A stretch of DNA of 64,000 bases from Isoptericola luteus (lineage in GTDB: Bacteria; Actinomycetota; Actinomycetes; Actinomycetales; Cellulomonadaceae): positions 62,001 to 126,000 of the forward strand of contig NZ_JAIXCQ010000003.1 of assembly GCF_020297055.1 (NCBI RefSeq), written 5' to 3'. The notes beneath the pieces are model-generated. The model searched no databases. It had not been told where the DNA came from and saw only the letters and a program-made list of their open reading frames with translations. Of the stretch, positions 29,258-37,981 are shown piece by piece; within the stretch, counting starts at the first letter, position 1, and each line of letters starts with the position of its first letter. The position numbers and the translations under genes were made by a program.

Positions 29258-29307
29258 GAGCTGTCAGGACCACGATCACCGGAACGTGCACGTCATCCTG
29301 ACAACTC
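29258..29307 (+). repeat. 50-bp palindromic repeat, copy D
   Basis: GAGCTGTCAGG (29258-29268), interior GATCAC, CGGAAC, GTGCAC, then CCTGACAACTC (29297-29307). Same orientation as C, 11 bases apart; A and B are also 11 bases apart. The following 200 bases up to the ABC gene hold several TCAGGG motifs but no gene that I can support. Confidence 0.88.
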
Positions 29308-29514
29308 GGTATGGGCGCTGGTCAGGGAGCGATCAGGGGCGGCGTCGGGGTCCGGTCAGGGGCGCGTCATACCTGGGGATGACCTGGGAGCCCGTCAGGA
29401 CCCGCCCGAAGACCGATGTCGGCGCCTCCGGCGCTCCGTAGCGTCAGGGATGTCCTGGCCCGCCTGCTCCCCGCCGAGCGCGGTGCCACCCCTCGACCAC
29501 ACCGGAGAGCTCCC

Positions 29515-30315
29515 GTGGACACGACCGTGTTCGTCCCGATCCCCGACGACGCCCCCGCGCCCGGCGCAGGTGCCGCCGTCACGCCCGCCGTGCGCGCCCG
29601 CGCCCTGACCAAGACCTACGGTCACGGCGAGGCCGAGGTGCGAGCCCTCGACGGCGTCGACGTCGACTTCGCCGCGGGCCGGTTCACCGCGATCATGGGG
29701 CCGTCGGGCTCCGGCAAGTCCACGCTCATGCACCTGCTGGCCGGCCTCGACTCGGCGACGAGCGGGCAGGCGTTCGTGGGCTCCACCGAGGTCACGGGCA
29801 TGAACGACAAGGCCCTGACGGCTCTGCGCCGCAGCCGCGTCGGCTTCGTGTTCCAGCAGTTCAACCTGCTGCCCATGTTCACGGCGGAGCAGAACATCAC
29901 CCTGCCCGTGGAGCTCGCCGGCGGCACGGTCGACCGCGAGTGGCTCGGCACCCTGGTGGACACGCTCAGCCTCGGCAAGCGCCTCACCCACCGCCCGAGC
30001 GAGCTGTCCGGCGGGCAGCAGCAGCGCGTCGCCATCGCGCGCGCCCTGGTCGCCCAGCCCGACGTCGTCTTCGCCGACGAGCCCACCGGCAACCTCGACT
30101 CCCGCTCCGGCGCGGAGGTGCTGAGCTTCCTGCGCCGCTCGGTCCGCGAGCTGGGCCGCACCATCATCATGGTGACCCACGACCCCGCGGCGGCCGCGTA
30201 CGCCGACCGCGTCGTCCTCATCGCCGACGGCAGGATCGCCGGCGACATCACCGACCCCACCCCGGAGTCGGCGCTCGCGGGCCTCGACGCGCTGCGGACG
30301 GTGGGCGCGCGATGA
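29515..30315 (+). CDS. ABC transporter ATP-binding protein (LolD/MacB type)
   Basis: A 266-residue ATPase. Walker A is IMGPSGSGKSTLMHLLAGLD, the Q loop is FVFQQFNLLPMFTAEQNI, the signature LSGGQQQRVAIARAL, Walker B VVFADEPTGNLDS and the H loop MVTHDP. These fit the MacB/LolD subclass that drives mechanotransmission rather than import. GTG 29515 has GGAGAG five bases upstream; an ATG at 29416 would add 33 residues of low-complexity sequence. It overlaps the permease gene by four bases. Substrate unknown; such actinobacterial systems often export peptides or lipids. Confidence 0.9.
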   Translation: MDTTVFVPIPDDAPAPGAGAAVTPAVRARALTKTYGHGEAEVRALDGVDVDFAAGRFTAIMGPSGSGKSTLMHLLAGLDSATSGQAFVGSTEVTGMNDKALTALRRSRVGFVFQQFNLLPMFTAEQNITLPVELAGGTVDREWLGTLVDTLSLGKRLTHRPSELSGGQQQRVAIARALVAQPDVVFADEPTGNLDSRSGAEVLSFLRRSVRELGRTIIMVTHDPAAAAYADRVVLIADGRIAGDITDPTPESALAGLDALRTVGAR

Positions 30316-32924
30316 TCCGGATCACCCTCGCCCAGATGCGGCGCAGCGTGGGTCGGCTCGCCGCCGCCGGCATCGCCATCGTCATCGGGACGGCGTTCGT
30401 GGCCGTCACCCTGCTGGCGGGCAACGTCATCACCAGCACCACCTACGACTCGATCGCCGCGCAGTACCGGGGCTCCGACCTGGTCGCCGGTGGCGTGCCC
30501 GTGGACGACGCCGGGCTCGACGCGGTCCGGCAGGTGGCGGGCGTGTCCAGCGCGGACGAGCAGCTCCTGTCCTTCCAGCAGCTCGAGCACGGCAACCGCA
30601 CCATCTTCCAGGGCGTGCTCGCCACGCCGTCGGACCCCGCGATGCTGCCGCTCGACCTCGCCGACGGCGCGCTGCCGGCCGGCGCCGGGCAGATCGCGCT
30701 GCCGCCCGACGTCGCCGAGCGGTTCGGCGTCGAGGTCGGCGAGGACATCACGTTGGTCCGCAACACTCTCGTCGACGCCGACGCCGACGTGTGGGAGTGG
30801 GAGGAGGCCCGCGAGCAGCTCACCGTGACCGGCATCGTGGACGACCCCTACGGCGCGTACTCGATGTTCGGCGGCGCCGCCGTCGCACCTGCGACCGAGG
30901 TCCAGGCCTGGGAGGCGGACCTCCTCGCGCCCGGCGAGGTGTCGACCGAGCCGTCGACGGTGCTCGTCGGCCTGGACGACGGCGCGGACGTGGAGCAGAC
31001 CCGCGCCGCGATCGACACCGCGCTGAGCAGCGCCGTGACTGCGGCCGGCGGGGACGCGTCCGACCTGGAGGTCGTGACGCCCACCGAGCACGCCGAGTCC
31101 GTCGCTGCCCAGATGACCGGTGGCGACAACATCATCTTCACCACGTTCGTGCTCGTCTTCGCGGCCGTGGCGCTGCTCGTCGCCGCGCTGGTCATCGCGA
31201 ACACGTTCCAGGTGCTGGTGGCGCAGCGGACCCGCACTCTGGCACTCCTGCGCTGCGTCGGTGCGGACAAGGGCCAGCTGCGTCGGTCGGTGCTCTTCGA
31301 GGCCTCGGTCCTGGGGCTCGCGTCCTCCGCGCTCGGGATCCTGCTAGGCACGGGCATCGCCCAGGCGGCGCTCACGATCGGCAGCGGCATGGACCTCGGC
31401 ATCCCCCTGCCCACGAGCATCGACATCACTCCCGCCGTGGTGATCGCACCGCTGGTCGTGGGCACGCTCGTGACCCTCGTGGCCGCGCTCGCCCCGGCCC
31501 GCGCCGCCACCCGGGTGGCACCCCTGGCGGCGCTGCGGCCCGCCGACGCGCCCTCGTCGGCACGCGGCGCCGGACGTTTCCGCCTGATCGCGTCGCTCGT
31601 CGCGACCGTGATCGGCTTCGTCGTCCTGGGCGGTGGGGTCGCGATCAGCACCGTGGGCGACGCCCCCAGCGACGGCATCCTGGTCGCCCTGCTCGGCGGC
31701 TCGATGTCGTTCGTCGGCGTGCTGGTCGGGTCCGTCTTCTGGCTGCCGCGCGTGGTGGCGCTCGCGGGCCGCCTCGTGGGCGCGTCCGGCCCGACGGCGC
31801 GGCTCGCCGCGGCGAACACGCTGCGCAACCCGCGTCGCACCGCGGCGACGTCGACGGCCCTGCTCATCGGCGTGACGCTCGTGGGCATGATGTCGACCGC
31901 CGCGGCCAGCGCCCGGCTCACCATGGACTCGGAGCTCGACGCCCGCTACCCCGTGGACGTCACGGTCTCGTCGGACCTGTCCGGCGACGGGTCGGACGCC
32001 GCGGCGATGCCCGTCGGGCTCGCAGGTGCCATCGGGGACGTCGACGGCGTCGCCACGGTCGTCGAGGTGCCCGCGACGCTGTCCGGGCTCACCGGCCCGG
32101 GGGTCGACCCCGGGGCCGAGGTCATGGTGCGCGGTGTGACCCCCGACGACGCCACGTCCGTGCTGCGCAGCCCCGAGATGGTCGCTCCGCTCGCCGCCGG
32201 GACCGTCGTGGTGCCCGAAGGGATCGCCGAGGTCTGGAGCATCACCGACGGTCAGACCCTGACCTTCGACCGGCCCGACGGTGAGCTCGAGGTCACCGCC
32301 GCGGTCACAGAGCTGCAGGACGACGCCGTCGTCGTCGTCCCCGCCGACCTCGCGACGCTCGACGCCGCCGCACCGACGACGGCCCTGTACGTGGGCCTGG
32401 AGCACCCCGGCGACGCCGCATCCGTGGTGCCGGACATCCAGGACGTCGTCGCCGACACGGAGGCCCCGGTCAACGTCATGGGCGCGGCCGTCGAGCGGGC
32501 AGGCTTCGAGCAGGTCATCGACACGGCGCTCGCGATCGTCGTCGGCCTCCTGGGCGTGGCCGTCGTCATCGCCCTGATCGGCGTCGCGAACACCCTGTCG
32601 CTGTCGGTCATCGAGCGGCGTCGCGAGTCGGCCACGCTGCGGGCCATCGGGCTGTCGAAGGGGCAGCTGCGCGGGATGCTGGCGGTCGAGGGCGTGCTCA
32701 TCGCGCTGGTCGGCGCAGTGCTGGGCGTGCTGCTCGGGCTCGTGTACGGATGGACGGGCGCGGCTGCCGCGCTGGGCTGGGCCGGGGAGCCGGCGATCGT
32801 GGTCCCGTGGGCCGACGTGTCGCTGATGATCGGAGTCGCGCTCGTGGCCGGGCTCGTCGCGTCCGTCGTGCCGGCGCGCTCCGCCGTGAAGACGTCGCCG
32901 GTGGAGGCGCTCGCCACGGAGTGA
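30312..32924 (+). CDS. FtsX/MacB-type ABC transporter permease
   Basis: An 870-residue permease with two FtsX domains: an N-terminal helix (AAAGIAIVIGTAFVAVTLLAG), a large extracytoplasmic domain, three helices around residues 270-400 (FTTFVLVFAAVALLVAALVIANTFQVLVAQRTRTLALLRCVGADKGQL), more helices near 430-480, a second extracytoplasmic domain, then the last three helices including VIALIGVANTLSLSVIERRRESATLRAIGLSKGQLRGML. The two ALLRCVGA/ATLRAIGL coupling-helix blocks are the FtsX hallmark. It starts inside the ATPase stop (ATGA) and forms one transporter with it. Confidence 0.92.
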   Translation: MIRITLAQMRRSVGRLAAAGIAIVIGTAFVAVTLLAGNVITSTTYDSIAAQYRGSDLVAGGVPVDDAGLDAVRQVAGVSSADEQLLSFQQLEHGNRTIFQGVLATPSDPAMLPLDLADGALPAGAGQIALPPDVAERFGVEVGEDITLVRNTLVDADADVWEWEEAREQLTVTGIVDDPYGAYSMFGGAAVAPATEVQAWEADLLAPGEVSTEPSTVLVGLDDGADVEQTRAAIDTALSSAVTAAGGDASDLEVVTPTEHAESVAAQMTGGDNIIFTTFVLVFAAVALLVAALVIANTFQVLVAQRTRTLALLRCVGADKGQLRRSVLFEASVLGLASSALGILLGTGIAQAALTIGSGMDLGIPLPTSIDITPAVVIAPLVVGTLVTLVAALAPARAATRVAPLAALRPADAPSSARGAGRFRLIASLVATVIGFVVLGGGVAISTVGDAPSDGILVALLGGSMSFVGVLVGSVFWLPRVVALAGRLVGASGPTARLAAANTLRNPRRTAATSTALLIGVTLVGMMSTAAASARLTMDSELDARYPVDVTVSSDLSGDGSDAAAMPVGLAGAIGDVDGVATVVEVPATLSGLTGPGVDPGAEVMVRGVTPDDATSVLRSPEMVAPLAAGTVVVPEGIAEVWSITDGQTLTFDRPDGELEVTAAVTELQDDAVVVVPADLATLDAAAPTTALYVGLEHPGDAASVVPDIQDVVADTEAPVNVMGAAVERAGFEQVIDTALAIVVGLLGVAVVIALIGVANTLSLSVIERRRESATLRAIGLSKGQLRGMLAVEGVLIALVGAVLGVLLGLVYGWTGAAAALGWAGEPAIVVPWADVSLMIGVALVAGLVASVVPARSAVKTSPVEALATE

Positions 32925-32941
32925 CGCACGAGTTGTCCACA

Positions 32942-32958
32942 GGCCGTCCCTGACGGCC
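32942..32958 (+). terminator. Terminator hairpin after the permease gene
   Basis: GGCCGTC and GACGGCC form a perfect 7-bp stem with a CCT loop, 18 bases after the stop and 26 bases before the next start codon. It may only partly separate the two units. Confidence 0.5.
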
Positions 32959-32983
32959 GCTCCGGGCGGGCACCCTGGAGGTC

Positions 32984-35900
32984 ATGTCCCTGACCTCCGC
33001 GGTGCCCGCCCTCGCGCGTCCCGCCGCAGTCCCTGCCGCAGGCCACGGCGCCGGTACCGGCACCGTCCGGGTGACGGTCCTTCCCGGCGAGGAGGTGCTG
33101 CTGCCCGCCGGGACGCCGCTCGGGCGGGTGCGGTCCGGCCTTGCGGAGCTCCTGCGGCGACCGGAGCTGCGGCATGCCTCGCTCACCGCCGACGGCGTCC
33201 CGGTGGCGGACGGTGACCTCGTCGGCGCACGCCCGCTCCTGCCCGGGGCCACGCTCCGGGTGGCCGGCGAGAGCGTGGCCCCCGAGGCCGATGGCCTGGG
33301 CAGCCGCGGCGAGCGAGACGCCGTGCTGCGTCATCCGTGGCTGGTGGCCCGCGCGGACGGGCCGCGGGCGGGCACCGTCCGCGGCCTCGTCCCGGGCACG
33401 ACGACGCTGGCGAGCGCGCGGGTCCACGTCGCGGCGCGGCGCACGGGCCGCGTGCACGTGCGAGGTCCGCTCGGCGGCCCGGTGCCCGGCCGGGCCTACC
33501 TGCGACGCAGGTCCCGCCGTTCGCGGGTCGGACCGGTGCCGCGGCGGTGGCGTCCGGACGCGGTGCTCGAGGCCGGCGGAGAGCGGTTCACGCTGCATCC
33601 CTCGGGGGACGCCGACCGGTGGCTGGCCCCAGCCGATCCGTCCCGCACCGGGTCGTCCGGCACCGGGTCGTCCGCACCGGATGTCCCCGCCTCCGGCGGG
33701 CTCGGCCTGGCGGCCACCGCAGTGGTCCCGGTCGTCGGTTCGCTCGCCCTCGCCGCGGTGCTGCGCCAACCCGTGTACGCGCTGTTCGCCCTGGTCGGGG
33801 TGCTGGCCCTGGTGCCGCAGCTGCTCGCCGCACGCCGACGTCGTGGCGCCCGTGCCGGGCACGGCCCTGCGGCGCCCGCCCCCGCCCCGCCCGCTGAGCA
33901 CCCCGGCGGGGCACCCGGCCTGCTGCTGGCACGGGTCGTCGCGACGTCCGAGGCCTCCGACGAGACGTGGCGGCGGGCAGTGGCCCAGGCCCGGTCCGCC
34001 GCCCGGGCGGCTGCGTCGACCTCCGAGGACCCCGTGCGTTCGCTCGTGCCCGACGGCGCCCTGGCGGTCGTCGGGCCGCTCGGCCCCGCGCGGGCTGTGG
34101 CGCGTGCCGTCGTGACGGACCTCGCCTCGCGGGGCGCGGCCGTGGACGTGACGGGCGCCGGCCGCGACGTCTGGTCGTGGTGCCGCTGGCTCCCCGGCGG
34201 CGGACCACGGGTCGTCGTCGTCGACGAGGCCGACGGCGCGTTGCGGGCGGACCGTCCCCCAGGCGCCGTCGTCGTCCTGCTGTGCCTCTCCCCCGACGCG
34301 GCGGTGCCCGCATGGTGCCGCTCCGTATGGCGCGTCCGCGCCGACGGCAGCGTGCACCGGGCCGGACCCGACGGCACGGACGAGACCGGCCCGCTCGTCG
34401 GGGTCGCTGCCGACTGGTGCGAGCACGTCGCACGGCTCCTGGCCGCTGCGGCCGGTCTGGGACGCGCCGTCGATGGCCTCTACCCGGCCGCCCACCAGCG
34501 GCTCGATGCGCTCGGCGGCGTGCTCGGCAGCGGGCTCGACGTGGTTGGGGCGGCCGGACCCGTCGTCTGCGACCCCACGGACCCGCGGCTCCCGGGCCAG
34601 GTGTCGCTCGCCGGGTTGCTCGGCGGATCGACCGACGGATCGGCCGGGGGCCCGTCGTCCCAGGACGCCGGCGGGCTCTGGGACCGCACCGAGCGCAGGC
34701 CCGGCTGGTCGGTCCCCCTCGGCGTGGACGCGCGCGGCACGACCGTGACCCTGGACCTCACCACCGACGGCCCGCACCTGCTGGTCGCGGGGACCACGGG
34801 AGCGGGCAAGTCCGAGCTGCTGCAGTCCCTGCTGCTCGGCCTCGCCGCGCGCCGCTCCCCCGCGGACCTGGCCCTGGTGCTCGTCGACTTCAAGGGCGGG
34901 GCGTCGTTCGGCGCCTGCGGCCGGCTGCCGCACGTGGTGGGCCAGGTCACCGACCTCGATGCGGGCCTGGCGGGTCGCGCGCTCGCGGGCCTCCGGGCCG
35001 AGCTGCACCGGCGCGAACGACTCCTGGCTCGCCTCGGCGCCCCCGACGTGGCCGCCGTGGCCGGGCACCCGGACGCTCCGCCCAGGCTCGTCGTGGTGAT
35101 CGACGAGTTCCGGGCGCTCGCCGACGACCTCCCCGAGTTCCTCCCCGGCCTGTTGCGCGTCGCGGCCCAGGGCCGGTCGCTCGGTGTCCACCTGGTGCTC
35201 GCGACGCAGCGGCCGGCGGGCGCCGTCAGCGCCGACGTCCGGGCCAACGTGTCCGCACGGATCGCCCTGCGCGTGGTCGACGCCGCGGACTCCCTCGACG
35301 TCGTCGAGACACGGGACGCGGCCCGCATCCCGGCCGGCGTCCCGGGACGGGCGGTGCTGAGGCTGGCGTCGGGCCCGCCGATGGCGTTCCAGGGCGCACA
35401 CGCCGGCACGGCGCCCGGCGACGGACCACGGGTGTGCCGCGCGCCGGCCTGGCGGGCCGCCCCGCACCGCCTCACCGACCTCGCCCGGAGCGGGTCGGCG
35501 CTCCGAGCCGTCGCGCCGCCGGTCGACACCGCGGCTCTCCTTGTCGCGGACCTCCGTACCGCGGCGGCCCGACGCGGGCTCACCGCCGGCCGGCCGCCGT
35601 GGCAGCCGCCGCTCCCGGACCGCGTGACGACCGCCGAGGCCGTGCGCGCGTGCGGCGCGATCCCGGCGCCCGGCGCGCTCCCGCTCGCGCTCGGGGACGA
35701 CGTCGCGCACCAGCGCCGCACGCTGGTCACCTGGGCGACCGACGACGGGCCGCTCGCCGTGCTCGGCGGTGCACGGTCGGGCCGCACCACGGCGCTGGTC
35801 ACCCTCGCCCGCGAGGCGCTCGCCCGCGGCTGGCACGTGCACGCCCTCGGCCCACGGTCCCTCGTCGAGGCGCTCGGGACGCTCGTCGAGCACCCGGGTT

Positions 35901-36994
35901 TCGGCACCTGCGCGGGTCCGGACGACCCGCGGCGTGCGGCGCGGCTGCTGCGGGTGCTGGCCGACCCGGTGGCCCCGCCCGGCGGCGCACCGGTCCTGCT
36001 CGTCGTCGACGGGGCGGAGCAGCTGCGGGCGGCGTTGACCGGGCCGTCGTCCTGGGACCCGCTGGCGGGCGTGCTGACGACACCGGGGGTGGCGGTCGCC
36101 CTGACGGCCGCCTCGGCGAGCGTCGGAGGGCTCGCCCCGCGCGTCGGTCCGCGGCTGGTCCTGCTGAGCAGCGACGCGCACGCCGACCTCGTGCTGGGTG
36201 CGCCGTCGCCGCTGGCGGGCACGGGCCGGACGCCCGGGCGAGCGGCGTGGCTCGGCGCCGACCCGCTCGCCTGTCAGGTGTGCTGCGGCGGCCCGGACGG
36301 CAGCGCCCCCGCGCACCGCACGGGTCCACCGCCCGTCACGATCCGGGCGCTGCCCCGCGTCGTGAGCGCCGCCGGTCTGCCCGAGCCCGCCCTGCCGGAC
36401 GAGGTCCTGCTCGGTGTCGGCGGTGACGGGGCCGGACCGAGCACGCTGGACGTCGGCGCCGGTGCCCTGGTCTGTGGGCCGCGGGGTTCGGGCCGCACGG
36501 GCGTCCTGCGCCGGGTCGCGCGCCGCCTCGCCGCCACGGGACGGCTCGCCGCCGTCGTCGGCAGCGACCCCGCACTCCGTGCGGAGGCACCCGACGTCCG
36601 CTGTGCCGGGCACTCCGGCGCCCTGCGCGCGCTGCTCGACCACCTCGCAGACGGCGTCACCGGGGTCGTCCTGGTCGACGACCTCGACGCGCTGGCCCAG
36701 GCGTCCCCGCTGGAGGTGGAGCGGCTCGGGGCCCTGCTCGACGCCGGCCGAGGTACCGGCGTCGGCCTGGTCGCGTCGGCGACCGTCACCGGGGCCTTGC
36801 TCGCCCACCGCGGGCCGCTCGCCGAGCTGCGCGCACGGCGCACCGGGGTGGTGCTCCACCCGGGCGAGCGCGGTGCGGACGAGGTGTTCGGCACCCCGCT
36901 CGACGGGGTCACGGATCCCGGGCAGCCGCCGCCGGGACGCGGTGCGCTCGTGGTCGCCGGGCGGGCGTGGCCGCTCCAGGCGGCCGTGCCGTGA
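32984..36994 (+). CDS. EccC/FtsK-SpoIIIE-type ATPase (orphan type VII secretion-like)
   Basis: A 1,336-residue protein. The N-terminus (about 25-95) resembles a small ubiquitin-like or FHA-like fold; two close membrane helices follow at about 238-290. Three P-loop domains come next: the first is intact with GTTGAGKSELLQSLL (about 603), VLVDFKGG, RLVVVIDEFRALADDLPEFL (about 701) and LVLATQRPAG; the second (GGARSGRTTAL, about 927, LLVVDGAEQL) and the third (CGPRGSGRTGVLRRV, about 1165, VLVDDLDALA) lack the Walker A lysine, having Arg instead. This is the EccC/EssC layout in which domains 2 and 3 are usually degenerate. No WXG100, EccB/D/E or mycosin gene is nearby, so its substrate is unknown. 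ATG preceded by GGAGG. Confidence 0.85.
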   Translation: MSLTSAVPALARPAAVPAAGHGAGTGTVRVTVLPGEEVLLPAGTPLGRVRSGLAELLRRPELRHASLTADGVPVADGDLVGARPLLPGATLRVAGESVAPEADGLGSRGERDAVLRHPWLVARADGPRAGTVRGLVPGTTTLASARVHVAARRTGRVHVRGPLGGPVPGRAYLRRRSRRSRVGPVPRRWRPDAVLEAGGERFTLHPSGDADRWLAPADPSRTGSSGTGSSAPDVPASGGLGLAATAVVPVVGSLALAAVLRQPVYALFALVGVLALVPQLLAARRRRGARAGHGPAAPAPAPPAEHPGGAPGLLLARVVATSEASDETWRRAVAQARSAARAAASTSEDPVRSLVPDGALAVVGPLGPARAVARAVVTDLASRGAAVDVTGAGRDVWSWCRWLPGGGPRVVVVDEADGALRADRPPGAVVVLLCLSPDAAVPAWCRSVWRVRADGSVHRAGPDGTDETGPLVGVAADWCEHVARLLAAAAGLGRAVDGLYPAAHQRLDALGGVLGSGLDVVGAAGPVVCDPTDPRLPGQVSLAGLLGGSTDGSAGGPSSQDAGGLWDRTERRPGWSVPLGVDARGTTVTLDLTTDGPHLLVAGTTGAGKSELLQSLLLGLAARRSPADLALVLVDFKGGASFGACGRLPHVVGQVTDLDAGLAGRALAGLRAELHRRERLLARLGAPDVAAVAGHPDAPPRLVVVIDEFRALADDLPEFLPGLLRVAAQGRSLGVHLVLATQRPAGAVSADVRANVSARIALRVVDAADSLDVVETRDAARIPAGVPGRAVLRLASGPPMAFQGAHAGTAPGDGPRVCRAPAWRAAPHRLTDLARSGSALRAVAPPVDTAALLVADLRTAAARRGLTAGRPPWQPPLPDRVTTAEAVRACGAIPAPGALPLALGDDVAHQRRTLVTWATDDGPLAVLGGARSGRTTALVTLAREALARGWHVHALGPRSLVEALGTLVEHPGFGTCAGPDDPRRAARLLRVLADPVAPPGGAPVLLVVDGAEQLRAALTGPSSWDPLAGVLTTPGVAVALTAASASVGGLAPRVGPRLVLLSSDAHADLVLGAPSPLAGTGRTPGRAAWLGADPLACQVCCGGPDGSAPAHRTGPPPVTIRALPRVVSAAGLPEPALPDEVLLGVGGDGAGPSTLDVGAGALVCGPRGSGRTGVLRRVARRLAATGRLAAVVGSDPALRAEAPDVRCAGHSGALRALLDHLADGVTGVVLVDDLDALAQASPLEVERLGALLDAGRGTGVGLVASATVTGALLAHRGPLAELRARRTGVVLHPGERGADEVFGTPLDGVTDPGQPPPGRGALVVAGRAWPLQAAVP

Positions 36995-37001
36995 CGGCCG
37001 A

Positions 37002-37487
37002 TCAGCTCGAGGTGGCCTCGACGACGCGACGGCTCACGAGCGACACCAGCACGACCAGCGCCACGAGCAGGAGGCCCGCCGCTGCGGCGAGCACCCACGG
37101 AGTCGCCCCTTGGGTCAGCAGGCTGACGCTCACGAGGCCCTGCATGATCTGCCAGACCACGAGGGGAGCCCGCCCTCCGCGCCGTCCCGACCACAGGGAG
37201 CGCGTGGCGGTCACCAGGACCCAGGCCACGCCCACGAAGAACGCCACGAGGAAGATGCTCACGCCGGTGCTGTTCGACCCGCCCCGGACCAGCTCGATCG
37301 TCACCAGGAGCGCGATGGCGCAGAGCACGACGGCCTCGATGCCCACGCCCACCGCGACGAGGCGCAGACCGAGGGGACGCCCGGCACCGTCAGGGCTGTC
37401 GCCCGGCCCGGTGCCGACCCCGCCACCGCCGCTGCCGGGGTCGGCACCGGGATCCGGATCGGAAGAAGGGGTGACAAAGACGCCCAT
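37002..37487 (-). CDS. Small polytopic membrane protein, unknown function
   Basis: A 161-residue protein with a proline/glycine-rich cytoplasmic N-terminus (about 45 residues) and four predicted helices: LVAVGVGIEAVVLCAIALLVTI, VSIFLVAFFVGVAWVLVTAT, VVWQIMQGLVSVSLLTQG and VLAAAAGLLLVALVVLVSLV. A conserved-looking WSGRRGGRAPLVVWQ loop links helices two and three. I do not recognise a named family, though similar four-helix proteins are common in Actinobacteria. Start ATG 37487 was chosen over a longer reading frame beginning in the divergent promoter region. Its stop converges on the EccC-type gene, seven bases apart. Confidence 0.6.
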   Translation of the reverse strand: MGVFVTPSSDPDPGADPGSGGGGVGTGPGDSPDGAGRPLGLRLVAVGVGIEAVVLCAIALLVTIELVRGGSNSTGVSIFLVAFFVGVAWVLVTATRSLWSGRRGGRAPLVVWQIMQGLVSVSLLTQGATPWVLAAAAGLLLVALVVLVSLVSRRVVEATSS

Positions 37488-37720
37488 GGCACGCCAGAAT
37501 ACGTGCGACCTGCGGTCGCACCAAAGTGTGAGCAAGCACTCAGCCTTCATGCGCCAGAAACTTTTGCGCAACCTCTTGTGCGGCGGTTCACGAGGTGTGA
37601 CCCTGGATAGCAGTTCGCTGAACTCCCCGACCACCGGACCCGGAAGGGCGCGCTACGTCGCGCCCTCAGTACTGCGTCGCAGGACTGCCCCCGGGGTCCC
37701 CTCCCGTAGGAGATGACACC

Positions 37721-37969
37721 ATGGACTGGCGCCACAAGGCTGCCTGCCTCGATGAGGACCCTGAGCTCTTCTTCCCCATCGGCAACACCGGACCTGCCCT
37801 CCTTCAGATCGAGGAGGCGAAGGCCGTCTGCCGTCGCTGCGACGTCGTCGACACGTGCCTCAAGTGGGCGATCGAGTCGGGTCAGGACGCCGGCGTCTGG
37901 GGCGGCATGAGCGAGGACGAGCGTCGCGCGCTCAAGCGCCGGACCGCCCGCGCACGCCGCGCCGGCTGA
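37721..37969 (+). CDS. whiB1: WhiB-family transcription factor, WhiB1-like
   Basis: An 82-residue Wbl protein. MDWRHKAACLDEDPELFFPIG is the WhiB1-type N-terminus, followed by the four cluster cysteines (AACLDE, VCRRC, TCLKWA), the GVWGGMSEDERRALKRR turn and a basic tail. WhiB1 is an essential, NO-sensitive [4Fe-4S] regulator that binds the sigma factor in mycobacteria. A GGAG ribosome site precedes the ATG. The 233-base gap to the divergent membrane-protein gene contains its promoter, which I could not define. Its 3' side is the unusual G/C-only hairpin. Confidence 0.93.
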   Translation: MDWRHKAACLDEDPELFFPIGNTGPALLQIEEAKAVCRRCDVVDTCLKWAIESGQDAGVWGGMSEDERRALKRRTARARRAG

Positions 37970-37981
37970 GTCCCACCGGCT

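Noticed and set aside
28055-29307. Repeat-flanked nuclease considered as an insertion sequence
   Set aside because: The enclosed protein has no DDE, HUH or serine recombinase motif, and no target-site duplication could be identified around the repeats. A non-standard mobile unit stays possible and is reported as a finding.
29416-29514. Upstream ATG extension of the ABC ATPase
   Set aside because: The extra 33 residues are low-complexity and the GTG at 29515 has a well-placed GGAGAG.
32252-36859. A 1,535-codon open frame on the minus strand opposite the EccC-type gene
   Set aside because: Its translation is low-complexity (Arg/Gly/Ala/Asp) with no domain, and it lies opposite two genes with clear families. 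It is an antisense shadow of GC-rich codons.
32984-36994. Annotation as a chromosome-segregation FtsK
   Set aside because: It has three P-loop domains and two N-terminal helices as in EccC/EssC, and lacks the four-helix N-terminus and gamma DNA-binding domain of FtsK.
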